Shown: in pieces, positions 34,851 through 45,861 of the stretch
Layout of the letters: every line of letters starts with the position of its first letter
Numbering within the stretch: position 1 is the first letter of the stretch
Translations under genes and position numbers: made by a program
The notes under the pieces: model-generated
Told to the model about the DNA's origin: nothing
Seen by the model: only the letters and a program-made list of their open reading frames with translations
Database searches by the model: none
NCBI GenBank assembly: GCA_020746995.1
Contig: JAGPXD010000002.1
Span: 1,860,001-1,924,000 of the forward strand
Reading direction: 5' to 3'
Origin: Plectosphaerella cucumerina
Lineage: Eukaryota > Ascomycota > Sordariomycetes > Glomerellales > Plectosphaerellaceae
Length of the DNA stretch: 64,000 bases

Positions 34851-35983
34851 TGTGAAAATGGACCGAGGGAAACCGAGGGGGAGAGAAGACGAAGGGGGAG
34901 GGAGAGATGGGAGGAGAGAGGATGGACGTAGGGACGGACAGACGGGTAGAGACAAGGGGGCTGCGGCGGACTTTAAGGGTCCCAGAAGTTGAGGAGGGCG
35001 CCTGGCCTGGCGTGGGGAAAGAGGGTCGGTCCGGGTTGGCCTGGTTCCCCGTCGCTGCGCGATTGGGATTGGCGCCGTTCAATTCTTGAGGGGTGATCAG
35101 GTTTGGCTTGGCTTGCTCGATTTTGGCCCAGGTTCCGCGAGTATGACGGGGAGGGCAGGGCAACTTGACAGACGAGGGATGGAGCACGGCACGAGGACTG
35201 CAGAAGCATCAAGAATCAAACATCTGGTACGTCTGGGATAACCTAGAAAAGCTCAACGAAGAGACATGCGACCATGAACCGTTGTCCATCGCATTCGACC
35301 CCCTTCTTTCCCCGGCGACAATTTCCCAAGGAGAGCTCTGCGAGAGGCCAAGGAGCTTGGATCCTGGGGGGTGGGTTGCTGCCAGGACAGGTAATTTCAC
35401 GATGCTGCTGTAGAAACAAGTCGAAGAATCCGGTGAGATGTGGCCTTATTTCCGTGGTTATAGAATGGAAATTCAAAGCGGCGAGATATCTGTGTTTACC
35501 CCAGCAGCCGGGATGCGCTAGACACGTTGGATGCGCCAGTGTCAGCTTTCGCAGGGGACGGAAAATCGGGGCGCATCATGTCGCCATTCGTCGGGCCGTG
35601 GCCCGACAGAGCGGCGGGACGAGATGCGCATTCGGCCGGGTGCTCGTACTCAGCCTGCGGTGCGTCGCAATGACACCTATGGAAGAGTCGCGACCTTACC
35701 AGACGTTATTTGATGTCATGAGCAGGTCTTGCTTAATGCTGTATACAGGATATCCTATTCCTTACACCGGAAAGAACTCATTAAGTGCCACATTTGCGAC
35801 TGAAATGCGATCTTGATGCGAGCAAAGGTACCGATGTCAGGTATCAATCAACCCACCAAGCTTGCCAAAGAAAATGTGGACCCCCCACCTTGAACACAGA
35901 CGGTGCCGTCACTGCATCTCGACACCACAACACCACCAGCCCATCACCGAGTCCTAGACAACCTCAGATGCGGGCGCAGCAAC
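34851..35983. other. Divergent intergenic region
   Basis: This lies between the thioredoxin-like gene (leftward) and the CENP-Q-like gene (rightward). C/T-rich leader sequence is seen next to the first gene. No coding sequence was recognised. Confidence 0.4.
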
Positions 35984-37713
35984 ATGGTACGTCATCCGCA
36001 CAATTCCCTACTCTGACCGTCAGTTAACAGCCCCAGCCTCCCAAGACAGCAGCACCAAAGGGCGGCAAACGCGGCCGTCCCCCCGCCGCGTCGCGACCCC
36101 AAGACGCGTCGCAACAGCAACCCGAGCTGCCGCAGGACCTGAACGACGAGCTCAGCTTCGAAGACCAGAGCACTCCGAAAGACGGCATCGATCCTCCCGC
36201 TCCGGGCGCGAAACGAGGCAGACCATCACGAGCTCCCAGCGACGACAAGCAACAACCTACACCCCGCAGGGCAGGTCGCGCGTCGCGAACAACAAAGGGC
36301 GCCAGGAAAGATGACGAGCTCGCAGACGAGTCGGTAGATACGCCTGGGTCCTCCAAGGTCGGCAAGCGGAGGACAGGCCGCGTCAATGACGGCCATTCCA
36401 GCCCGGCAATCGGCGCCGCGACAGAGAAGCCTGCGGAGACCGCGCCTAAGAAGAAACGCGGCCGGCCAGCCAAAGCCGGTGTTACAGAGCCAGAAGCAGA
36501 AGAACCACCAGCAAAGCGCAAGCGAGGCCGGCCTTCGCTACAAAAAGCCCCGGCAGAGCCAGAAGCTGCGCCATTACAGGAGTCCAACAGTAGAGGCAAC
36601 AGGGGGAAACGAAAGGCACCACCCGCCCAGGAGGACCAGGCAACAGAAGTCGAGGCAGAACCGCCAGCGAAAAAGTCACGAAGACGAAAGCCCGTAGCAG
36701 AAGAGCCAAGCGTCCCCACTCCTGAGCCTTCCCGACCCCGAGGCCGCCCAAAGACCTCGACAGGACCAGCGCCAAGCTCAAGCACCAAGAAGCCCACAGA
36801 GAAACCATCACCCAAGAAGCGCCGACGAACCCAGGACGCCCCGGCAGAACTACCTGCCCCTGAGCCTCCTTCACGCCAAAAGTCAGACACAACCACCACC
36901 AAACCCCCCGCCCCCGCCATCAAGTGCCGCCACATCAGCGACAAACCCACCACAATCACCGAGTCCTCCGTCCGAGAAACCTGGTCCCCCCTAACCGCCC
37001 CCTCCATCCCCTTGGCCACCTCCCACCTCGACCTCGCCTCCCGCCCCGTCCTCCAAAAACTCCCCACCAACCTCAAGCGCCAGGATCACGCCGCCGACGT
37101 CCTCCGCAAAGTCTCCAACATCATCGCCCGCCGCCTGCGGAGCTTCCCCCTACCTCCCGCCCTAAACCGCGGCCCCCAGAAGCGCGGCCCGCGGGGTTCC
37201 CGCCCTCTCGACCCCCGCGACGACGAGCTCAACCCCGAACACGTCCTCGACGCCGTAAAGTCCCTCCAGCGCTCCCTCGACACCCTCCTCGACTCGCGCC
37301 GCCTGCTCGAGATGGAGCGGGACCGGCAGCAGGCCGCTCTTGAGAAGGAGTATAACGAGCTCGACAGGCTCGAGGGCAACGCTCGTTCAGAGGTGCGCGG
37401 CCTGCGCGAGCAGTTGCGGAAGGCACACCCCTTGGTCCCTGAGCCTCCACCACAAGGGACCAGGACACAAGACGATGTCGGGGTTCGGCCAGTCGTCGAT
37501 GACGGGCCCGGCGATGTACTGTTCAGAGACATGGAGGCTGTGGAACTTCCTGGCCTTGATGTTCAGCTGGCAAATCATATGGAAAGCCTGCGGGCTAACC
37601 TCGGCCAGGTGCATGGCGTTGTGCCCGAGATACTGCAGAGCCGTGCTGCACTTCGTGGTCTGCTCGCAAATCACCTGGGTGCGGAACAGCTGGAGCATGT
37701 TGTGCTGGGTTGA
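35984..37713 (+). CDS. CENP-Q / Fta7-like inner kinetochore protein with AT-hooks
   Basis: The open frame 36031-37713 has no usable ATG for 330 codons. The fitting start is an exon consisting only of ATG (35984-35986), followed by a 44-nt intron (GTACGT, CTGAC branch, ACAG), giving 561 aa. Residues 1-300 are disordered and basic, with five AT-hook cores: KRGRP near residues 14, 62, 143 and 165, and PRGRP near 238. The C-terminal 230 residues contain IPLATSHLDLASRPVLQKLP, then a long helical part (LDAVKSLQRSLDTLLDSRRL, EMERDRQQAALEKEYNELDR), in the pattern of CENP-Q (fission yeast Fta7, budding yeast Okp1). The protein would be a nuclear, DNA-binding centromere component. The family call rests on C-terminal resemblance and AT-hook architecture. 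Confidence 0.75.
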
Positions 37714-37917
37714 TACCCGGATACTTCCCTGTTGGCTATTTACAAGAAGCCACCTCTCATGATTAATGAACTGGATGCGGATCGGGTGGGCGGTAGCATG
37801 GAACTGGCTAGTCTTGATTCAGGTAATTTCTCTCTATTACGAAGACCCTTTTCCTCAAGTGCAATGTTGAGGCCGCCCAAAGCGGCCGATGAGTGAACAC
37901 GCCCACGGCCTCTTCTC

Positions 37918-39863
37918 TTAAGCCGGGGACGGTGCATGGCTAACGTAGGCGACTTCGACAGACTTCCGATCCGTCAGATGATTTCCGCCCAAGGCCTCCC
38001 CTTGGACCTGTGTGTGATCTTGGTGATAGTACACCATGGTCGATGGTTGGCCGCTGGATCTCGATCTTGGTCGGGAGAAGTTTGGAACGGGCAGGTGTAA
38101 CTTTTGTAAAAGCATCGAAGACCGAGTCACAATGCCGGGATGCACCGGGAGGTCGAACTCCTCTTTGAACTTGCTGGACTTGGGCTCCTTCGTCACGCGA
38201 CGGGCAACGACGTCGGCGAAGCGCTTCTCAACTGCTTCGAGCTCTGCTTCTCGCCGGTGATAGCTAGATGTTTCCGATACTGCGATGGACGATGGAAGCT
38301 CAAGGGTAGTTCTGTGGGGATACTCTGATGCAGGGATGGCCAAACTCTGGCTGGAGGCATCGTTCGCTGTTCGCCCTGGAAGAACACCGCTGCGACTGGT
38401 GACAAGGCCTGTTCAATCATCGCCAACATGTCAGCTGGGGTTCAAGCCGATTTTGGGAGTTCTCAGGTGCTATTACCTTGAGCAGCACGTCCAAAGGTGG
38501 ACAGCTGGAGACCGTGGAAACTCCTCGTGTGAACCATGTTCACTTCACTGTTGGCTCCGGAGTCCCGAGGGGTGTGGCGACGGGTTGTTGGTGCAGAAGG
38601 GTACACGGAAGAGCTCTCTTGGTTCACGGCGCTCTGCGCGTCATCCCATTCTCGACCCGCGAGCTCTTTCTCGCCGGGGGCAACGTTGGGTATGTCGTTG
38701 TCTGGAGGACTGATCTCATCGAACAGGGTAACGCCTGGCAGAACAAGGTCGAGCACATGACATGATTCTTGCTTGGCTTCTGATTGTTCGCCATTATCGA
38801 CTGGTGCCTTGGCCTCTCGAGGCCCGAGGCGCTTCTTCTTTGATCCGCCGCTGTTGCAAAGCCCCTGAACTAACAGCCAGTTGCCGAAGCCTGAGCTGCA
38901 GTCTCGGATGAGTCGAGGAGTTGATTCTTTGGGCCGAGGAGAGTCTTCCGATGGCGCCTCGGCCTGACGGCAGCCACTGGTCTCGGAAGAGAGCATCAGG
39001 GAAGATGGGGACATGTCTTCTGGAGCGGGGGGTTCTTTCGTTGGCTGGAGCAGAGGCGTGGCTGGTGGATCGGAGATATTGATGTGTGCCAGTATTTCCG
39101 TGTATTCTGCAGGAGGCACAAGCACACGCTCTTCCCTCAGAGACGAGGCATGACTGAGCTGCTTAGTCGGGGCCGCTTTGTCGCTGAGTTGACTGATGAC
39201 ATTCAGACTACGTGATGTCTTGAGATTGGCATGTTTCTCTGAGCGCACGTCGTCGGGAAGGGAAGTATCGACCATGGAGAATTCAAGAGTATCCCGAGGG
39301 CCGCTGCCAGGAGGTGCTGGGGTGACTGATTTGGGGGCGGATAGCACCGAGGCGCTTCGTTCGTTGGTAGGGGCCTCTTCGTTCTCGAGCTCCTCCTGAA
39401 TTCTTCGGTGCATCAGACGCTTCAGTTCAGCTCTGCGAGCGAGCTCCTCGTCACTGGTGCCCACAGATGTCCGGGAAGAGCGTGCCGAGGAAGCGTGAAG
39501 TCGGTTGCGGCTGAACTTTGAGCGGACGGCATCAAGTGGCCCGCCGTGCCTCTTTGCAACGGGGGATTCGATGTCTCCATCGGCATCTGACTCCTCCAGG
39601 ACTAGTTGTCCAAGATATATGTGGCCGTGGTTTGGAAAAGACGAGAGCGTGGATGACATGGCGCCCCCTGACCGCAGCGAGGCGGCTGTTTCCAGCCTCT
39701 GGATAGGAGCAAGACAGTCCGCTATGTGGCAGTTGTCGGCGAGTCGTGCCGGAGGTGGCAAGGTTGGCAAGGGGATAAGAATCTGATGTTGATGTCTGCC
39801 TACGCCCTCGTCGTCCGAGTCCTCGTCGAGGGGAGGCGCACGGCAGCAGCAAAACATGGCCAT
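37918..39863 (-). CDS. Unknown protein with N-terminal Cys triplet
   Basis: Two exons, 39863-38477 and 38408-37918, with a 68-nt GTAATA/CAG intron, encode 625 aa. I do not recognise the family. It begins MAMFCCCRAPPLDEDSDDEG: a cysteine triplet next to the start suits palmitoylation and membrane attachment. A short charged helix follows near residue 165 (ARRAELKRLMHRRIQEELEN). Long Ser/Pro/Glu-rich disorder continues from there. A conserved-looking block near the intron reads REAELEAVEKRFADVVARRV. The upstream in-frame codons to 40013 contain no better start. It may be a fungus-specific cell-cortex or signalling protein, but that is only a guess. Confidence 0.65.
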
Positions 39864-42800
39864 TTTTGATAGTCCCGGCTGGATTCGAATGATGGAGGTC
39901 CAGAAGAGAAACCCAAGGCGGGTAGACGCTGGATGTATCCAAACCGGTATGCTAAGAGGACAGACAGTGAATCCAGTGGTGAAAGGAATGTGACGTGAGG
40001 AACGGTGAAGCAAAGGGGCTGCGTGAGCTCAGTTGCCCTCCCGCAACCTGCTCGGTGTCGATGATCGTGTAGCCGTGAGGAAGGCCGTCGAGAGCATGTG
40101 GCCATTTCTTGGCGAACCCTGGCAGAGGGACGAGAACTATGGGAGAAGCAGGCGACGAAGCAGCCAGGAGGACGAGATGGGCGTCGGAAGACCATCGTGC
40201 CAGGAGCGCGACTTCATCAGGACAACGGGAGAGGGCTGCGAGTGGCGTCCAGGTCGCTTTCCGTGGACGGGGCTTGCTTTCCCAGCGGGAGCGATGGCAA
40301 ACACGGCGATGAGACGGAAGTGTTGGTCATCATCGAGTATCGCCCGCTTCGTAGAGAAGGAAGATGGCCAAGAGCACCGGGCAGTCCCTCGGTCTATCCT
40401 CGATCATGATCTCATTTTTGATCATGACGTGGAAAGAACGTTGGAGTGGAATGCGTCCCTAGGATGAGGCGCTCCTTCCCGAGTCTTCAGACATGGCGTC
40501 CACGTCGTGTACGGAAGCGGAATGGGAGCACCTGCCCTCTGGACGAAATCAGGTGCGTACCTACCTTGTGTATTTCGACAACCGTGTGTCCCTCTTACCC
40601 TCCTTGTTTCCTGTTCGAAGAAACTTGAACATCTGATCTCCTGGCTGCGCCTGCTCTTTCCACCCCACCCGCCTCAACTCGTCCGAAAAGATGCGGCCCG
40701 TCACCTGAAATCATCAGAGCCGTCCAAACAATTGCGTCTTATCTTGCCTGGTGCCTATCCTCCATCGACCGACCGTGTCCGGATCTCCTGCCGAGCTGAT
40801 TCGGATGATCGGTTTCGTCAAATGACCGACCGGCATAGCCATCCGACAGGCAAGTGTCACTTGCTGGTATCTGTGGCCAAAAAAAGCCCTCCGCCCAAAC
40901 TGACTCGGACTCGACAGCAGACATGTCCCGACGAGCCGCAGCATGCCCGGCGCGAAACAATGTTCTGCAGCCAGAGCCAGGACAGACAGGCACTGCCATG
41001 AGACCGGGAGCTCCGAGACTGCCTGGGAAACAAAGAGGAGGCGACAAGCAGGGACGACGCTGCCTACTGTACATGGCGAGAGTGCAATACCCACCGCATA
41101 TCCGGCCAAACGAACTTCTCATACTGATGAGCGCATTTACAGTGTGCACAGGGGATGCTGGGCGATCAAGCACTTCTGCCACCGCACGGCCAACGTGGTC
41201 GTGACCCCTTCCCTGTTCCATCGCAAAACATCGGATAATTTTCTGGCCTTGCGCGCTCGATCGCACAAGTGACAAGGCGCCGAGGCAGCCACCGGGTCCT
41301 GCATGACGAGAGCCTCCCTCGATTGCCTCCTTTGGAGCTTTCAGCTGCGCGAAGGCTGTCTGGGCACTCAGTCTGTCACGGCGACGCAGACCAGCATCGA
41401 GTTTCACTTGCCCAGGAGGGGGCGCTTCCACCCCTAGAAGGCCAATCACCGCGGCGGAAATGAGCACCCTCAGCCAAGTCGACTGGCGATGAGTGCGACA
41501 GGGATCGTCGCCGGGGTCTGAAACGCCCGGTCTTCCACGGGCCGGATATCACTGCATGTGCTTGCTGTGCTGTGCGATACGGTGCTCGCGATTCGCAATG
41601 GATGGCTGGCCGGCCAGGGCGCCTGCACTGTTGCACTACAACGGGGCTGGCTCGGAGTTTTTTTTCGTGAACCATGGTCCCCTCCAGGGAGTCTTCGAGA
41701 AGGTCGCAATGGGGTCAGACGGCATGGGTGGTTGATGATCGGGCCAGACGGCACCTCTGCTCAGTGCTCACCGACGACACAACGCCGGTCCACGCCCACG
41801 CCCACGCCCACTTCTCTCCCTTATGGCTAGGCGGCATGTCTCAGCCCTCTGGCAAGATCTGGATCGACCGTTGGTGTCTCTTTGACGCCGTGGCTTGGAG
41901 CCGCCGCCGATTTTACCTGTGTCACTGGCCTCGTGGCTGGCGGTGGACAGCACCGCAGCAGCGACGTTGGGCACCGTGCGGCGGTGGGAAACGCGACCCG
42001 TACACGAGCGGAAGTGCCTATTTTACGGCTTGTCGATCAGCAAAACCCGAGCGAGGGAGCGTGGACATCGAGGTGTTCGGTCAAGACGACCACTCTACGA
42101 GCACTCCTCTCTCTCTCTCTCTCCACCTTTTCTCTCCCCGCACACACCAGCCATCCGGGATCCATCTGCCATCCACCACCACGACAGGGAGCATTGCGTT
42201 GAGAGGTTTTCCGCAATCCGCGCATCTCACTCGTCATCAATCAATTCTAGACCCTCATCATCGGCGTCGCAGAAGATGCCTCTCCTCCCGACAAGAATAA
42301 CCCGCGAGAGCTACTCGTACGCGCGAGCATGTGCTCAGGGAGGGAGAAGCAAGCGCTTCGTCATGCACACGGACGTCCGTATTTCTTCGGCGGCAACAGC
42401 CGGGCGCGTCATCCAAATCCATTGCAGAGTCGTGGCCCGTCAAAGCTGTCCGTCCGAGAGGCAGGCTGCGCAGCCTCCCCCTCCCTCCCTCCTAGGTAGG
42501 AGTCTGCCGAGGCCTTCTCCCGTCGTCATCCCACGCAGATTGTTCATTTATCTTTGATTAACTCGCGCAGCGGCCAACACTGGTACCAGCCTCCAGGCAT
42601 CCTTGGGGCCGATGGATACTTGTACACATCACAACCAGTGTGCGGGCATCCCCACTGTCTGTGCCGACACACCCAGGCACCCGCACACCCACCGGACAGC
42701 GGGCAGGGCCACAAGGGTGACTGACAAGCAGACAAGGGCCGAGGAGGATTGGGGGGAGCGAGGGATCCAGGGATTCATCAGGGCAGCCCGGTGAAATCAG

Positions 42801-43923
42801 CGAAAACCTGTTCCCGCTCACCCCATCGAAGAGGAGATGGCTTCAGGGGCGGGCCAGTGGTGCGACGATCTGATGCCAGGATCCTGCGTCGGCGGCACAG
42901 CCCTGATTGGACGGACCGGCTGTCTCATGTCGTGCGGTACCTGCGTTAGCAGCGGGCGGCAGGCGCACTAGCCAGGGGAAAATGGCCACCACACCGACGA
43001 GACTGGCCGACAACCAACTCGACGCTCCACCCCGACCCCTTTTTCCCGCCACGACTCTCTTCTCTCAGTCTCCCCTCCAGTCCGCTGCCCGCCCCCTCTT
43101 CGAAGGGCAGCGAGCGCAAGAAGCGTGCGTCCTTGCGCCCACCCTTCTCCTCGGGTGCCTATCCGCCCACAGCTCAAGCCCCTGATCTAGATGTCATCCG
43201 GTCCTTGGATGACCGCACACCCCTCAGCGGGTCCCCCGACTGAGATTAAGGGAACGGGGCTACCAGGAGGCTATGTTCATATGCCGTGGCTCGGCGTCGA
43301 GCGACCGTTTGGCCCTTCCAGGTTCTTTGCGTTCTGGCCGCCGTCCGCCGCCCTTCCCCCGGTGTGTGCGCAAGGGGGTGTGGGTTGTGGACGTGGACCA
43401 CCGTGGTCCTGGTCCTGGTCCTGGTCCAGGAGCTCGCTCACCCACCGCCCAGGCGAGGCGTCCCGGGATGGCAGGGCGCATCGTTTACGCAGGCCGGCCC
43501 ATCAGCGTGCGTCTGCATCGAGGCGGATAGACCGGGGGACCACACCACCACCACCTCCTTCTCCTTCTCCTAGGCTCCCGGCCGGCCAGGGGCAAAGCCA
43601 CGTAAAAGGCAACTCGGTGCCCAGCTCGTCTTCCTCTCCTTCTCCTCTTTTTCCCGCTTCAACGGTTCTGACCTTCCCTCACTCCTACAGCCTCTCATTC
43701 CGTCCTCGCGACATTTTCATTCTTTTCACAGAACATCGGCCTTCTGCCTACAAGCTATCACCAAGCACCTTACCTTCTTTCAAGCTAGCAAACTGTGTCT
43801 GCCAGCTTTCTATCGCGAGATTGACCTTTCGCTCTTCCAAACGAACATTGCCGATATCGAACATCACTTTCCGAAAGGACATACCTGAGAGAACCGTCAT
43901 ACCACAACACACACATATCCAAC
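39864..43923. other. Long (4.1 kb) gene-poor region
   Basis: This region is upstream of both the Cys-triplet protein and the secreted protein gene. Several 100-200 codon open frames exist on both strands, but none shows codon bias or family motifs. Simple repeats occur at about 41790-41812 (CCCACG hexamers), 42106-42123 (CT) and 43404-43427 (TGGTCC). The last 350 bases are C/T-rich and are probably the leader of the following, apparently strongly expressed gene. Confidence 0.4.
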
Positions 43924-45225
43924 ATGAAGTCCGTCATCGCCACCGCCGGCCTCTTCGCCATCGCGAACGCCTACCAGCCCCTCAACTTCCACTACCGCCG
44001 CCAGAACGACTCCTACCCCGTCGTTCCCGTTCCCGCCCCCGTCCCCTCCGAGGTCTCCTCCGAGGCTCCCCAGGGCTTCACCACCCTGACCGTCGAGGTC
44101 ACCGAGGTCGCCACCGTCACGAGCTGCAAGCCCACCATCACAAACTGCCCGGCCGTCAGCAACGCCCTTCCCGACTCTGACCTCGAGGTCGTCGTTGTCA
44201 CCAACGTCGTCGTCCTGACCGAGACCGTCTGCCCCATCACCGAGGCCGAGAGCATCTCCAGCGCCGTCGTCAAGGAGCACGAGACTGGCAGCCTGCCCGG
44301 CTCTACCCGCACCGCGCCCGCCGAGACCCCCGCCCTGCCCACGGTCCCCGTCCCTTACCCCGATGTGCCTCTGTCCACTGCTCCCGCCGTCCCCGTGACC
44401 ACCTCGGCGGCTCTCCCTGTCCCTGGTGAGGAGTACGTCACCGAGGTTGACGACGTCGAGACCACCGCCACTCTCACCCTGACCCTCGGCCGCGGCGAGT
44501 CCGCCACCGTTGTCGAGTCCGTCATCACCACCACCTTCCAGACCACCGTCGTCAAGACCATCACTGCCTGCCCCGGCGGCTGCGACGGCGGCGATGCCAC
44601 CCCCACTGACTACCCCGTTCCCGGCGGCTCCGAGGGCGAGTCCGAGGATGATATCACCACCACCACCACCGCTACTACCACTGGCACCAAGACCGTCACC
44701 GTCCAGCCTGCCAACACCGCCGAGGAGTCTTCCCCCGAGGCTTCCTCCCCCGTCGGTGCCGAGGGCGGTGTTCCCGGCTCCGGCAACGGCTCCGGCGAGT
44801 GCCCCTCCGCCGTCACCGTCACTCTCCCTGCCTCGACCGTCTACGTCACCATTGGCGGCCCCCAGCCCACCGCTGCCACCGAGACCGGCAACAACGGCGG
44901 CTCTTCCGACTCTGGCAACTCCCCCATTGGCGGCGAGGAGGATGATGAGGACGTCGTCGATGAGGACGAGGATGACTGCCCTGCCGAGGATGAGGAGGAT
45001 CTCGATGAGGACGAGGACGACTGCCCCGCCGACGAGGAGGAGGACGTCGTTGTCGTCTCCCAGACCGTCACCGTCGAGCCCGTCCCCTACCCCACCGGCG
45101 CCAACAACGGCACCATCCCCTCGGGCGTCCCGGCTCCCACCGGCGGCGCCGTTTCCACTGGTGCTCCCGTTCCCACTGCCGCCCCGGCCTACCCCATCTA
45201 CCGCCGCTTCAGCAACGCCAACTAA
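43924..45225 (+). CDS. Secreted Thr/Pro/Val-rich wall-type protein with acidic Cys repeats
   Basis: This single exon encodes 433 aa. A signal peptide is evident (MKSVIATAGLFAIANAYQPL). The mature part is built of low-complexity Val/Thr/Pro/Glu segments that end repeatedly in TVTV- or TTVVK-type strands (VEVTEVATVTSC, ESVITTTFQTTVVKTITAC, GTKTVTVQP, SQTVTVEPVPYP). A threonine run near residue 245 would be O-glycosylated. Near residues 340-375 an acidic module is duplicated, DEDEDDCPAEDEEDL and DEDEDDCPADEEEDV, each with one Cys-Pro. No GPI tail is visible, and the end is basic (IYRRFSNAN). I recognise no enzyme domain; a cell-wall or extracellular-matrix role is inferred. Codon use is extremely C-ending, suggesting high expression. 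Confidence 0.8.
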   Translation: MKSVIATAGLFAIANAYQPLNFHYRRQNDSYPVVPVPAPVPSEVSSEAPQGFTTLTVEVTEVATVTSCKPTITNCPAVSNALPDSDLEVVVVTNVVVLTETVCPITEAESISSAVVKEHETGSLPGSTRTAPAETPALPTVPVPYPDVPLSTAPAVPVTTSAALPVPGEEYVTEVDDVETTATLTLTLGRGESATVVESVITTTFQTTVVKTITACPGGCDGGDATPTDYPVPGGSEGESEDDITTTTTATTTGTKTVTVQPANTAEESSPEASSPVGAEGGVPGSGNGSGECPSAVTVTLPASTVYVTIGGPQPTAATETGNNGGSSDSGNSPIGGEEDDEDVVDEDEDDCPAEDEEDLDEDEDDCPADEEEDVVVVSQTVTVEPVPYPTGANNGTIPSGVPAPTGGAVSTGAPVPTAAPAYPIYRRFSNAN

Positions 45226-45861
45226 GTCTGAGGACGACCATTTGTACATGAAGGAGTAGATTCATCAGTTAGGACTTCCTCGCTGCTGTACATCACAGAG
45301 AATCTATTTAGCTCGTACAACTCTTCTTTGCCACCTCCTGTTCAGACCCTTCACATGTGGCTTGTTTTCCAACCAACGGCCTGCGAGGTGCGAGTGTGTT
45401 GCCGGATAGACGGGGGCGGCTTTGGTCCGGTCCATGTCGCCGACGGCGCTCGATGGGCGGCAGACCTCGTTACGTTCTCATGATTTGTACCTTTACCAAC
45501 TTTTTTGTCTTGCCTACCACGCGTAGCCAAATGGGGATGCGGTTTGTCGTCACAGCCAGCCTTTTTCTGTTTCATCGGCCCGTGACGTGCATCATCTTTC
45601 TTCTTCGTCTTATGGGGCCCGGACTTGGCCTGTTGTAGCATTTAGATCGGGGAGGGAAGCTCTCCCAGTCAGACCGACCGGCCTCGGCCTGGGCGCACGT
45701 CTTGAAATGAGTCAAACAATCTTGTTTTGTCGGTTCATCTGGTCTGTGTACTGTCATGTTCATGCCCCTGGCTAAAACAAATCTACCCTTCGTCTCATCT
45801 ATATTTCCCGAGTCATGCGGCGTCCTCGGCCGATGTGACCCTCCTTTTTCACTGCCCTTTG
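45226..45861. other. Convergent 3' region
   Basis: This 636-bp T-rich gap lies between the secreted protein gene and the transporter gene. No gene seen. Confidence 0.4.

Noticed and set aside
35968..35990. Upstream ATG (35968) as the start of the CENP-Q-like gene
   Set aside because: Splicing from the GTACGT donor would put it out of phase with the 561-codon frame, and unspliced it meets TAA before 36030.
42106..42123. CT dinucleotide run, with CCCACG (41790) and TGGTCC (43404) short repeats
   Set aside because: Short simple repeats common in fungal promoters; no evidence of function.
43897..45249. 450-codon Gly/Asp-rich frame antisense to the secreted protein gene
   Set aside because: It is a shadow of the Thr/Pro/Val codons; the sense frame has a signal peptide and a proper start, this one does not.
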